NCBI RefSeq assembly: GCF_000614025.1
Contig: NZ_BAKF01000009.1
Span: forward strand, 1 to 64,000
Direction of reading: 5' to 3'
Length of the DNA stretch: 64,000 nucleotides
From: Prevotella aurantiaca JCM 15754
GTDB lineage: Bacteria > Bacteroidota > Bacteroidia > Bacteroidales > Bacteroidaceae
Numbering within the stretch: the first letter of the stretch is position 1; each line of letters starts with the position of its first letter. The position numbers were made by a program, and so were the translations under genes. The notes beneath the pieces were generated by a model. It worked only from the letters and a program-made list of their open reading frames with translations, did no database searches and was not told the origin of the DNA. This document shows positions 1-10,800 of the stretch, piece by piece.

Positions 1-27
1 ATAATTTTTCAGGCAGTTGTTATTAAG

Positions 28-484
28 CTATAGAGCACGTGTCTGTCGTTTCAAACTGCGCATGAATTTCTTCCCTTTCTTTAATTCCTGTTCTATAATC
101 TTTTCGTTGTATGTCAGTATCGGAACTTCAACTTCAATCTTAATCCATTTGCCAACGACTCTCAATGTTCAAGACAACTCTGGTTGGTTGTAATTCTCCA
201 AAGGAAAATACATACATGTTATTTTTATAAAGTAGGAAATACGTATCTAAACCTTCAGATGTCTGATATGAATCACAAATGAGACTATCTAACTTTAATC
301 TTTCTGCCTGAACTATATCATTAAAATCTTCTTCACTTATTTTGCTTTTCAGATTTCTTAAAGGGTTATTGATTATATCAAATAATCTTATTTTTAAATC
401 ATTGACTGTAAATACTTTTTCCCAACAATCGTTCTCATAGCCAATAAAAAGTTCTTGATTTATCTTCTGTTTTATTTTGACCAT
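28..484 (-). CDS. Hypothetical protein, frameshifted near its 3' end
   Basis: I do not recognise this family. The first 114 residues, read from an ATG at 484, form a charged soluble protein with no signal peptide or membrane segment, and the frame stops at 140. In the next frame a protein-like tail of about 38 residues (KIEVEVPILTYNEK then a Lys/Arg-rich end) continues to a stop at 28. One indel in the short A-run (TTT on the plus strand, 148-150) would join the two into a protein of about 150 residues. The gene lies downstream of the surface-protein operon but is separated from it by a terminator. It could be a true pseudogene or a sequencing error. Confidence 0.4.
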
Positions 485-690
485 ATCTTTTAATCTTGTT
501 ATTATTGCAACTTAATAATTGATAACCAGTAACTTATAAAACAACTAATTGATGGTTGCTAAAGACAAAGTTATAGAAATTTTCTGTGTTATAGAAGAAT
601 TATACAAGAATTCTCCCAACAATCTGTTTAAAAGGAAATTATCACAGTTCTTTTATATAATGAACTTAGTTTTAAATATATAGAAAATAG

Positions 691-727
691 AAAGCGGGTA
701 TGCCATATTTTTTTGGCATACCGCTTA
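691..727 (-). terminator. Terminator of the surface-protein operon
   Basis: On the minus strand AAGCGGTATGCCA pairs with TGGCATACCCGCTTT across an A-rich loop, followed by CTATTTT. It starts about 45 bases after the stop codon at 773, as expected for an intrinsic terminator ending the leftward operon. Confidence 0.7.
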
Positions 728-772
728 AAGTATAGTGCTATTAAGAGCAAACTTCAGAAGAAGTTTCTCGTT

Positions 773-2554
773 TTACTTCAATACCATCTTCTTTACAAAA
801 GAATTGTTACCATCTACACATTTGATAATGTAAATGCCACTTGGAATATTGCGGTTAGGTACTTCAACACCATAAACGTTGTAGATGAATACTTTTCCTG
901 CGAAACCATTTACATTGAGGGTTCCATTTGCGAAGCTAAATTCAGGTACCAAAAGATTTCTATTGTCAGTAATAGACATTGTTGGATTTGGCATAACTTT
1001 AGTTTCTGCAGCATTCTCTATCTCGCCTTTACTATTAAGTAATAAGGCAACAAGATACAGATTATCGGCATTTTGAATATTACCAGGAACTTCAAGTTGT
1101 GCTGCATACTCTACAGTTTCGTCTGCTTCTACACTGGTAGGAATACTTCCTTTTATTCCTTCATAGCTGTAGTTCATACGTGCTACGTGGTCCATATCGA
1201 TAGCAACTGAACCAGGAAGATTTTCAAAACCTCCCATCTTTCCATTCTTACCGCCAGTATAATAGTTAGCTTGTTTATAGCCCTTTATACCATTCTCAAT
1301 AAGAACAAAAGAAATCTTATACTCCAAATTTTGTTCAGCAGCAAAGAATGAAGAGAGCGCCTTTGCGTTTATTTTCTTCTTGCTGTCATCAGTAAAGTCT
1401 GCTTGGACTTCAATTCCTACGTGAGGATTCTTAGTAACATACTTGTTGTGCATTACTTCCAAAGTTGCTGCCTCTGGTGAAGTTGAGTTATTCAAATTAC
1501 GATTGACATAACAACCAGGATATCCTCTAAATGTAAGATTGCTATAAGACTTTGTTTCCAACCCATCGCTCTTATGAACAGCAATACCAATAAAGGTTTC
1601 TGGATATTTCTCAGCCATGTGTCGGAAAGCTACAATACCTCTTGGACACCAGCCACACCATGTTCCTGTACCTTCTTCTACAACAAAACGTTGCTTTGGG
1701 ACGCTACCTTTAACCTTTATATTTGTAAAGTCGTTATTGTTGCCAGCGTATGCATCAGCCTCGCCATCAACACTAATAAGTCTGAACTTTATTGTATGTA
1801 AGCCGTCTTTGCTGAATCCAGGATAATCAATAGAGAAAATTTTCTCTACGTTAGAGCCCATTGTGGTTTTGAATTCCATTGTTTGCTCTTCAGCATCGTC
1901 TACGGAATAACCTACTTTTAAGATTCTTGCAATGCGTGGACTTAAGTTTATTACACCAAATTCTAACTTACAAGGCTTGTTCTTTTGCACAATAACGTTG
2001 CGTTTTGTAAAGAGCCATAAATCCTTAGGCATATCTTCCCCTGTTATTTGTGCTTGAATAGTAAGCGCAAGTGCATTGTTAGTAGCATAGTTTTTCCAAC
2101 CATCTCCTAAGTCAGCCCAGCAACCATTTGGTGAATACATGTCTGCATGTCCCATTGAATAGTTGTCGCCTTCATAGCTATAGCCGATATAGAAACCATC
2201 TCCATCTATCGTATAAGGAGAGCTTAGCTTTACATTGTTCCAGCCATTGAATAACTTTCCTGCTGTTTTGACGCTACTACTTTCGCCATTAAGATCTTTT
2301 GTGATGAAAACCTTAACATCATTCGCCATTGCTGCCAATCCTATTTTGATAGTAGATATGGTCTTGCCTTTGTAGAGTTCTGCAACTTCAGCAGGAACAA
2401 AAATGGCACCTTTGGCTTTTTTCATTGAACCAAATTCGCCTGTAACCTTATTGTTACAATATCCCCAGAAACAGCTACCTATTTCTGCTTTTGCCTCAAA
2501 AGAGCAAAGACAAAGTAATAACGAGAATAAAAAAGCTATTTTTTTCATACACAT
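773..2554 (-). CDS. Secreted Omp28-like surface protein with thioredoxin-type WCGWC motif
   Basis: The 593-residue protein has a signal peptide (start MCMKKIAFLFSLLL, cleavage after about residue 23). The actual start may be the ATG at 2548, two codons in. Residues about 25-165 form a beta-sandwich also present in the neighbour at 2559-4487. A CARDB-like segment follows, then an Omp28/thioredoxin-like domain starting near residue 290 with VEEGTGTWCGWCPRG, a CxxC pair. The last about 70 residues (ending VKKMVLK, with a GIYIIK motif) look like a type IX secretion C-terminal signal. It is the last gene of a four-gene leftward operon, five bases after its neighbour. A surface or extracellular role is inferred. 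The substrate is unknown, and the CxxC could be a redox or a structural pair. Confidence 0.8.
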   Translation of the reverse strand: MCMKKIAFLFSLLLCLCSFEAKAEIGSCFWGYCNNKVTGEFGSMKKAKGAIFVPAEVAELYKGKTISTIKIGLAAMANDVKVFITKDLNGESSSVKTAGKLFNGWNNVKLSSPYTIDGDGFYIGYSYEGDNYSMGHADMYSPNGCWADLGDGWKNYATNNALALTIQAQITGEDMPKDLWLFTKRNVIVQKNKPCKLEFGVINLSPRIARILKVGYSVDDAEEQTMEFKTTMGSNVEKIFSIDYPGFSKDGLHTIKFRLISVDGEADAYAGNNNDFTNIKVKGSVPKQRFVVEEGTGTWCGWCPRGIVAFRHMAEKYPETFIGIAVHKSDGLETKSYSNLTFRGYPGCYVNRNLNNSTSPEAATLEVMHNKYVTKNPHVGIEVQADFTDDSKKKINAKALSSFFAAEQNLEYKISFVLIENGIKGYKQANYYTGGKNGKMGGFENLPGSVAIDMDHVARMNYSYEGIKGSIPTSVEADETVEYAAQLEVPGNIQNADNLYLVALLLNSKGEIENAAETKVMPNPTMSITDNRNLLVPEFSFANGTLNVNGFAGKVFIYNVYGVEVPNRNIPSGIYIIKCVDGNNSFVKKMVLK

Positions 2555-2558
2555 AATG

Positions 2559-4487
2559 TTAATTAGTTATACAAATTTTCTGTGTAATAACATTCTTACC
2601 ATTGCTTGCTTTCACAATGTATAGACCATCTCCTAATTGGCTTGTGCTAACTTTTCTGCCAGATACATCGTAGATTCCTACAAGATGATAACCTTGAGAC
2701 ATGTATAGTTTGCCATTAAGAATAGAGAAAGCCTTGCCGTTATCATCAGAAGTATGTGAGGTTATTCCTGATGTATTAGAGCAGAATGCTTGTGTAGAGT
2801 TATAAATGGTGCGTTTTGCAGCATCCTCATTATAGTTGTTAACACAAGAAACGATACGCATATTGTTTACATTCCATTCTGGCTTTATCTGAACTGAGTA
2901 GGTCTTTTCGAAGTCATACTTTGAAATATCTAAAGCATCGCCCCATGCGTTACCACTGAGTACAGCTCTTATTACACCATTCTGCACATAAGTATCTTTG
3001 CCTTGTTGCTGTGTGCTCTTAATATTATCTTCTACAAGCCAAGTTGTTAGGCGTAGATCAGTTTGTAGCGGCATTTCGTTTGTTCCTGCATGACCACTTA
3101 TCTTTACATCGATTTGTTTGCCATTAACTTTTGGCTCAGCCTTCAAAGTTACGAAAGAATATACACCTTTTGCTAAATCAGTTAGTTGAGATACTGATTC
3201 ACCGTCTGCAATGAAATAAGCTGGACCTGGATCTTCAAGACCACTTACAATAATACGGTCAACGGCGATCGCAGGAACGAAGGTTTTAGAATTGCCATAT
3301 AGTTGCTCGTATTCTTTATCTGCATCAATTTTGAATTGGTCCTTTTGTTGCTTATAATCTAAGTGGTGTTTTACACGAATAACATCATCGCGTGTTCCTA
3401 AAATGTCAGTGTATACTTCGTCTGCTATAGCACACTCGTTGTAACCTTCAGAAGTAAATTCCTCAAAAAGAACTGTGCGATCTACAGGACCAGTTCCTTC
3501 TTTAATAGAGTAACCTTTACGTTCTGCTGAGTTGTCTGCTATGTCAGGGTCGGTAACTCCATTAACTTTTGTAACTGTAAATGTTGCTGTGAAGTTTCCT
3601 TCTGCTGGAATAGAAATATTATCTAATCTAACTTGTTGAGGAGTATTGTTAGGAACATCGAAACCATCAAGTACAACCTCTTTGCTTTGGAGTCCTTTTG
3701 CAGATACTGTAAGTGTAAGAGAATTTATTGGAGTGATTCCGTTGTTCTGAATATAAGCAATGTATGACTTAGGTTTGTTTTGTTCAACATATTCGCCTCC
3801 ATCTTCAGATGTTAGTCTCATTAACGAGATATCGTTGTTTGGAACAGTATTACCTGATACAACGGCACGGATACAAATATTTTTATCTATACCAGCTGTA
3901 TTGTTAAACCAGTTCATATCATAACCATACCAGTTTCTACCTGTTACAGCATAACGGCTTTGGTCGAATAAGAGGCAGTCGTAAACTTCACCATCATTCA
4001 AATAAAGTATGTAACCGATGTAGAGATTCATATTTTTTTTGATGGTTACAGGCTTATTGAAGCTCATTTTATTCCAACCTTCTTTATAGTTGGTAGTAGC
4101 TCCTTGAGCTAATGTGGTTTCCTTCATGTTCTTTAAGTCAGAACAAATGAAGTATTCAACCATATGTCCACGTTTAGGTGCAATGGCAAATTCGATAGAT
4201 TCGATTTTGTCGCCAACATACTTGTTTAGTAATTCTGCAGGGAAGTAAACCGCTGCATGATACGTATGTGAACCTGTTATCTGTGCAATAAGGCCTCTGC
4301 TTACTTCAGGTGTGCTATAGCCTATGCGCATTTTTTCGTTAGAAGATGGTGCTTTAAGGCTCTGGTTTGAAGAAAGTGGTCCTAATTTAAACAGACTTTC
4401 GTTTGCTGTTTGAGCAAACAAGCCTCCCCCCGTAAAGGGGAGACTTGCAAGCGATAACAGAAATATATATTTTCTGAAAGAGTTCAT
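2559..4487 (-). CDS. Secreted Omp28-like surface protein lacking the CxxC pair
   Basis: This is a paralogue of the gene at 773-2554 with the same order: signal peptide, N-terminal beta-sandwich, CARDB-like segment, Omp28-like domain, C-terminal T9SS-type tail (GLYIVKASNGKN). Where the neighbour has WCGWC, this protein reads FEEFTSEGYNECAIADEVY, with a single Cys, so a thioredoxin reaction is unlikely. I chose the ATG at 4487 (MNSFRKYIFLLSL), which gives a standard signal peptide and a 4-base gap after the upstream stop. An in-frame ATG at 4502 would overlap the upstream gene by 11 bases. Probable function is surface binding or adhesion. Ligand unknown. Confidence 0.78.
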   Translation of the reverse strand: MNSFRKYIFLLSLASLPFTGGGLFAQTANESLFKLGPLSSNQSLKAPSSNEKMRIGYSTPEVSRGLIAQITGSHTYHAAVYFPAELLNKYVGDKIESIEFAIAPKRGHMVEYFICSDLKNMKETTLAQGATTNYKEGWNKMSFNKPVTIKKNMNLYIGYILYLNDGEVYDCLLFDQSRYAVTGRNWYGYDMNWFNNTAGIDKNICIRAVVSGNTVPNNDISLMRLTSEDGGEYVEQNKPKSYIAYIQNNGITPINSLTLTVSAKGLQSKEVVLDGFDVPNNTPQQVRLDNISIPAEGNFTATFTVTKVNGVTDPDIADNSAERKGYSIKEGTGPVDRTVLFEEFTSEGYNECAIADEVYTDILGTRDDVIRVKHHLDYKQQKDQFKIDADKEYEQLYGNSKTFVPAIAVDRIIVSGLEDPGPAYFIADGESVSQLTDLAKGVYSFVTLKAEPKVNGKQIDVKISGHAGTNEMPLQTDLRLTTWLVEDNIKSTQQQGKDTYVQNGVIRAVLSGNAWGDALDISKYDFEKTYSVQIKPEWNVNNMRIVSCVNNYNEDAAKRTIYNSTQAFCSNTSGITSHTSDDNGKAFSILNGKLYMSQGYHLVGIYDVSGRKVSTSQLGDGLYIVKASNGKNVITQKICITN

Positions 4488-4491
4488 TGTT

Positions 4492-7400
4492 CTATTTAAC
4501 ATTAAATTTCATACTTGTAGCGACACCATTCTTGTCAATCGTACGTACAATGTAAAGTCCGGCAGACAAGTTGAGTCTTGTTTGTTCCTTGCCAGTAACA
4601 TTGATCGTCTTGACAAGTTTACCATCTACAGAATAGATGTTGGCTGTCTTGATATCCTTTCCGAATGTCATTATACCACTATTAACATCGTAGAAGAATG
4701 TTTTGCCTGCTACGTGTGTATTGCTGATATTGTTTGCAACGTCGAAACCAAGATATAGGATTGGAGCCGAGTTGTAAGCATGTGACTTAGACATATCGAA
4801 TGGAGCAGCTTCTGCATATTCCAACATTCTGTAAACATTAGAAGAGTTAGCGTTGAATACTTTATATACTGCACAGAACATAAGGTTAGATGGAACTGCA
4901 CCTTCTTTGTCGAATACTACGATGAGGTTCTTTGTCTTATCGTACTTGAAAGGAGTCTGAAGGTCGAATGCCAAAATGTTGTTTTGTCCTGGTTCAAGAG
5001 TATATTCACCATCGTAAACAAGAGTAAGTTCGTCATCTTTCAACCATTGTGAACGAGAACTGAAACTTTCTTTGTCGGTATGTGCAAGATAAATCTTAAC
5101 CTTGAATGGATCAGTTCTATCTGTCAAGTTACTATTAGCATTGTAGATGTAACCTAAACGTGTGATATTGCCATTCTTGTCAGCATTAATTTCAGATGCA
5201 AGGTAAACTGATTGTGTTTTCTCGTACATATCGCTGTTCATACAAGGTCCGTGAGTATCTTCTCCTTCGTCCTTACCGCTTGTTACGATATTTGTCCAAG
5301 GAGTGGTACCAGCAGGATTAACCTTGATGCGAACAACAGATGTTGTATCATTTCTGTGCTCTTGGTCTCCATCAAGTCCTACGATAGCGTAGAAATCGAA
5401 CATACCATCTTTTGTTGGATTGAATGTTACAGGAACTTCAGCAATCTTACCAGCCTCTAATGTAGGAACGTTAGTAGTTTCGCCAACAAGAGTCTTGTTA
5501 CCTTCATCATTGCAATATATCTTGATGCTATACTTGCTTTGTGACTTAGAACCTACGTTACGAACTTTAACAGTACACTTGTTGTCATAACCAACAACAG
5601 CTTCTTGAATGCCGTTAATAGAGAATGCCTTCAAGTCGTTTTCTGCAACATAATCTACGTTGATACCAAACAATCTGAAGTTATTGTATTGACTATGTGT
5701 AGCGATAGACATTCCAAAGTAATATGTTCCGTCTGTTGGTGCAGTAAACATATCCTCGAATTTCTCGCGAGTATACATATTCTTATAAGAGTAATCTTTC
5801 TCTTCTCTGATAACAGTTGCGCCTGAGAGGTCTTCGCCATTAGTGCCCATTGTTAGCTTTAAGTCGAAAGGAGTCTCCTTTTGGTGTGCATAGAAGTCGG
5901 TTGTAATACGATAAGTCTTACCAGCTTCAAGCTTGAGAGGAGGTGAAGTTACAAATCCTTCAGCTTCTTTGTAGTTGCTATATCCAATCAAACACTTAGA
6001 ATCTTCATCGTATCCACCACAATAGTAGAAGAAGATTGATTGAGTGTTTGGACAATACCAACGATTTGCATCGTCTTGAGTTCCAAACTTGAGGTCAATA
6101 GGAGTTGCTAAAGCACTACCAGCCATAATGCCTTCAGATTCTGCAACTTCACCATTTCCAGCATTACTCTTAGCCATTATCTTGTAAGAGTATTTTTGTT
6201 GTTCGCCCAAAGTCTTGTCTTCGTATGTTGTTGTAGTTATATCTTTTGCTACCACAACATTGTCTGGCATACGTGTTAAAGTATAAGTAAGTTCTGATGC
6301 TTTGATATAACCATTATTCAAGCCCTTTGTAGGAGCTTCCCAAGACAAATCAATACCTGTGCCTTTCTTCTTAATTTGTATGTTTTGAACGGCTCCTGGA
6401 ACATCGATACCCATGTAACAACGTATGCTATCAGGCACACCCTTTTCGCCAGACACACGTGAAGCAACAACATAATAAGTATTTATGCCAGAATATGGGT
6501 GTGTGTCTACATATGACATAGGTTTACCCATCATATTTGTAGCATCGATTGTGGCAATGAGGTCTGCGTTGGTTGCAGAAAGAAGAGTTGCTGTTGGTGT
6601 AAGTTCTGTTGTATTTACATTTTGCTTTTTACGATAAACCAACACCTCTTTGAGTTCTGTAAGATCATTATTGTTCCATGCCTTTGTTGGGTTTACCCAC
6701 TTAATGGTATCAGCCATTGCACCATTTACGTCAGCTCTTGCATCAATACCTGATACTTGTGCAGCTGCAGTACGTGCGTCAGCAGTCATATATGGAATAG
6801 TAAGACCAACAAATGAGTTTCCAACATTGAACCATGATTTGCCATCGTAAATACCAGTTGCGGTGTCAATGGTATAGAGAGTTGTTGCTCCATAGTCTCC
6901 TACAGGTATCCACCAAAGGTCTCCTGTGGTAAAGTCAAAGCTCATAGTACCAAAGTATTTTTGGATATAAGTCTCGCCCCATTTGCTCTTACATTCTATT
7001 GCAGAGAGCTGATTGAAGTCACCATTAAACTTAACGAGTTCAGTACCTACGATTGATTCGTCTGTTTCACTTTTAGCTTTTGGACGTAACATATAGCAGT
7101 TGCCATCATAATCAAAAGTGAAATTGTAGTAGACACGATCTAATTTCTTAACTTCAGAGAATTCACCAGTTTCCTTATTGATGGTATAAAGTACAGAGTA
7201 AGCGTTTACAATTTTTTCTTCTCCATCAATAATTTGTGTTTCATAATCTTTGCCAAGACCGAAAATTTCGTCTGTAGCATGATTATAACTCATAGCGTAG
7301 ACATCATAACCAATGTACCATCTATTCTTTTCAGTTTCATTAAACTTGTAGATAGTAGTGGTATCTCCAGTAGCAACGTTTAACTTTGCAAAATACAAAG

Positions 7401-7782
7401 GCTGCACTCCATAGGTATAAGATTGGCAAAAAATAGTGTAGCAGTCTTTGCCATCGAATGCAGAACAATATGGACCATGAGCTTGGTGCTGGTCTTCATC
7501 TGATGTAAAGTTCTTTAGTGTTACATATTCTGAAGCTTTTCCAGTACGGAATCTAATCCAACCACGCTTCTTGTTTTGGCTTACCAACTGGCCAGCATAC
7601 ATGGTAATACCTTTTGCTTTGTCATCAATTGCCTGTGGTATTTGATAGGGTGGGGCCATCATAATAGGCGATGATGTTTTTTCTCCCAGCTTTGGGAAAG
7701 AGTTCGCAGTCGTCTGTCCAAAGCTTGGAATAGCCACCAAGCTTGCCAGCAGAACGCCTGAAGAATAAATAAAATGTTTCAT
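4492..7782 (-). CDS. Large T9SS-type surface protein with fibronectin III-like and jelly-roll domains
   Basis: The 1096-residue secreted protein has a signal peptide MKHFIYSSGVLLASLVAIPSFG. Residues about 45-330 resemble a beta-propeller (repeated YDVYAMSYN, FNFTFDYDGNCY patterns). Two fibronectin III-like domains follow, the second beginning VPGAVQNIQIKKKGTG near residue 465. A choice-of-anchor/MAM-like jelly roll (from LATPIDLKFGTQ), a CARDB-like domain (FSINGIQEAVVGYDNKC) and a second jelly-roll region come next. The C-terminal about 75 residues end GLYIVRTIDKNG...KFNVK, a type A T9SS sorting tail. It shares its whole architecture with the gene at 7830-10934, pointing to tandem duplication. 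Likely outer-surface adhesin or binding protein. No catalytic motif is visible. Confidence 0.82.
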   Translation of the reverse strand: MKHFIYSSGVLLASLVAIPSFGQTTANSFPKLGEKTSSPIMMAPPYQIPQAIDDKAKGITMYAGQLVSQNKKRGWIRFRTGKASEYVTLKNFTSDEDQHQAHGPYCSAFDGKDCYTIFCQSYTYGVQPLYFAKLNVATGDTTTIYKFNETEKNRWYIGYDVYAMSYNHATDEIFGLGKDYETQIIDGEEKIVNAYSVLYTINKETGEFSEVKKLDRVYYNFTFDYDGNCYMLRPKAKSETDESIVGTELVKFNGDFNQLSAIECKSKWGETYIQKYFGTMSFDFTTGDLWWIPVGDYGATTLYTIDTATGIYDGKSWFNVGNSFVGLTIPYMTADARTAAAQVSGIDARADVNGAMADTIKWVNPTKAWNNNDLTELKEVLVYRKKQNVNTTELTPTATLLSATNADLIATIDATNMMGKPMSYVDTHPYSGINTYYVVASRVSGEKGVPDSIRCYMGIDVPGAVQNIQIKKKGTGIDLSWEAPTKGLNNGYIKASELTYTLTRMPDNVVVAKDITTTTYEDKTLGEQQKYSYKIMAKSNAGNGEVAESEGIMAGSALATPIDLKFGTQDDANRWYCPNTQSIFFYYCGGYDEDSKCLIGYSNYKEAEGFVTSPPLKLEAGKTYRITTDFYAHQKETPFDLKLTMGTNGEDLSGATVIREEKDYSYKNMYTREKFEDMFTAPTDGTYYFGMSIATHSQYNNFRLFGINVDYVAENDLKAFSINGIQEAVVGYDNKCTVKVRNVGSKSQSKYSIKIYCNDEGNKTLVGETTNVPTLEAGKIAEVPVTFNPTKDGMFDFYAIVGLDGDQEHRNDTTSVVRIKVNPAGTTPWTNIVTSGKDEGEDTHGPCMNSDMYEKTQSVYLASEINADKNGNITRLGYIYNANSNLTDRTDPFKVKIYLAHTDKESFSSRSQWLKDDELTLVYDGEYTLEPGQNNILAFDLQTPFKYDKTKNLIVVFDKEGAVPSNLMFCAVYKVFNANSSNVYRMLEYAEAAPFDMSKSHAYNSAPILYLGFDVANNISNTHVAGKTFFYDVNSGIMTFGKDIKTANIYSVDGKLVKTINVTGKEQTRLNLSAGLYIVRTIDKNGVATSMKFNVK

Positions 7783-7829
7783 GTTTAAAATGATTTAAAG
7801 TGAAAATGGAATATGTTTAATAGTAATAT

Positions 7830-10800
7830 TTATTTCTTAAGAAACTTCATTGTGTGCGTAACGCCATTCTTTACAGCCTTCAACAAGTAGATACCAGATG
7901 GTACTATGTCCAAGTTGAGCTTGTCAGTGTTCTTAGCTGAGATGACAGTAACGCCTGAAATGTTTGCTATCTCTAAGCGTTCGCACACTGTAGAAGTGCA
8001 TAGTATGTTGTTATTCTGTATAATTTTGAAAGCATCGTTACCTATTGTGAAGATGCCTGATGAATTTTTTTCCTTGTATTCTACCATCAAGAATGGAATA
8101 TACTCGGAAATAAGGATATCGTCTTCTTTTATATCTTCAGTCTGACCATCGTATCTTGCTGAGCGAGCGTCGCCTTTAGGCATATCAAAAAGCCATTCTG
8201 GGTGTTCCGAATCAGCTATGACATCATCACCAGGAAATGCTTCAAACTTGAAGAGAAGGTTTCCTTGTGTATACTTGAAAGGCTTGTCGAATACAATTTT
8301 AATTTCCTTGTTGTCGCCTACTCCTTCTATTGTAATCTTACCGTCATATACATTTGTCCAATCAGTTTGGTCGAAGAAACCAAGATATCCTGAATCTGGA
8401 GCTTTTGTATTATTACGATTTGTGGTTTTTATCGAAATCTTAGCAGGGAATGTATAAGACAATTTGTTCTTACCATTATATTTAAATTGTACTGCTACGA
8501 TGTCTATATTCTTTTTGCGAATTTCGTTTTCAAGGTATAAACATTGCGACTGAGCGTATGCTTTCGTGAGATAGAAAGGCATTACCCAGCCATAGTTTTC
8601 TATTCCGTTCAGTGTAATCCATTTTTCTGCATCGGCTGCATCAACTTTCACTTTCAATGGAGTTGCTGAAACGTTATCGGCTGGATAAGTATCACCAGAC
8701 AGTACTACACGTGCAGAAACATTTACATCGCCTTTGCTCTTCGGAGTCCAAATCACTATAATTGTGGTTGTTGTGTCAGGCGCAACGCTTGTTCCTGTAG
8801 CTGTTCCAAGTACTTCTTGATTGTCGGTATTGAACAATTCAACAGTATAATTACCTACAGTTGCTGATCCTTCGTTGCCTACAGTAACGATGAAAGGTTG
8901 TTCTATGTTGCAGTTAGCCGTAACAGAACCCTTTATTTCCTTAACACTTAAGTCCTTATCGCTATACTCACGAAGCGAAATATCCTTTAAGAAAATCTTG
9001 CCTTTCAGAGCGTCTGAACATGCGTGGAAGGCAATATGTCCTGTTGTTTCAGAAGGAGTGAACACATCTTTGCCGTAGTAATAATTTTCTGAAGCGGTAT
9101 GGAACTCTCCTAAATCCTTAATTAACGTTGTTAATTTCTCAGGAGTTGCCTGCGTACCATAGTACACTTTCATCTTCTCCATCACTGGTTTATGAGTTGT
9201 AGGGTCTATCCAGTTTGCTGAAGAATAGGTGTAACGGAGTTGGTATTTCTTGTTTTTTGCAAATACTAATTGTGGAGAAACCAACCAGTCATCGGCACTC
9301 TTCTCGCTTCGATCGTATAGTGTACTTGAAGTATTTTCGTTGAAATTCCACGTCATTCGGTCTTGATTGTGGTCGATTATAGTCCATCTGTCAAATTCAG
9401 ACTTTGTTTCAAGACTAGAAATGAAAGGTATAGACTCTGTTGAACCATAAGCAACGGTGTTGGAAGTAGCAGAAAGTCCTTTGCCTTTTTTGTTGTAAGC
9501 AGTAACAATATAACTATAGCCAGCATGGCTTGATACGTTATCTTTTACAGAACGGGTAGCAGTTCTTGTTGCAACCTTTGCGCTATCAGGCAAGCGAACA
9601 ACATCGTAGGTGAGGGTAGAGTTATCAAAATACCCATCGTGCGCACCTGTTGTAGGTTCATTCCATGTGATGGTACCTTCTGTACCAGTTGCTACAAGTT
9701 TTACATTTAGCGGTGCTCCTGGTACATCTTCACCAATAAACGTAGCTGTTTCTTTGTAAATTCCATCTCCGTTCTGGTTGTAAGGAACCACCTTATATAT
9801 ATAGTAACCTTCAGAAACTCCTGCGTCTTTCCATGTCATATTTTCCCCTTTACCAGTTGTGGCTATGGTTTTAACAAGTTCGTTGTTACGATAAATCTTT
9901 ATTCCATCGATAGTTGTTAAGGTTTTATTGCGGTAATTGAGCATTGGAGTAGTCCAAGACAAGGTTGCGTTATTGGCTCCTTTTTCTCCAGCTTGTATGG
10001 TAAGTGCTTTAACATACGATGGGGCTTCGTCTGCCACATACTGGTATGGAATTGCCATTGAAAGTAGTTGCAATCCGTCATTTATAAGCTTTTTACTAAT
10101 TGAAGTTCCTGTTTCAGGATTTAGTTCTACCATATATGCTTTGTCGTCAGCCGTTTGAGCAACCCACCATAGACGGTGTGTAGTTTTGTCAAACTCCATA
10201 GATTGGCTATAGTTACCTATGTTTATACCGATGCCTGTAGATGGGCTTACCATCTCTACCTTGCAGGTTTGTTTTCCAGCATCTATGGAACTCTGGTCTA
10301 TTCGTACGAGGAAAGACTTCGTAAGGTCCCTTTCTGTTGTTACAGCATAGAGGAAACCGTTATCAGCAGAGAGCGTAAAGAAAGGCTTTTTAATGCTTGC
10401 AACCTTAACCAAAGCGTAGGTTGTGCTGTTGATTTCGTATAAGTCAGTGGTGAATTTGTCTGTGTCGTAGTGTATTCCAAAGATTTTCTCAGTCTTTGGG
10501 TCGTATGTCATTTCATCTAAAATAAGTATTGGAGTGTTTGCCGGAATAGTTGTTTTACTTTCATATTCACCTGTTGTTGGGTCAATAATGCTTATTCCAT
10601 GCGGCATAAGTACGTTTGTGTAGAGTGTTGTTTCATAGGCAATGTATTTGTTTCCAACGTATGTACCTGCTGTAAAGACTGGTGTTTTCCCCATTATAGT
10701 ACCATAATCTTTTATTAAGGTGTAGTTGTTGGGATTGTCCGTCCTAAAGGAGGTTAGACCATTGGTGCGGTATTTCATGTCGTAGCGCAGGTAACCGCAG

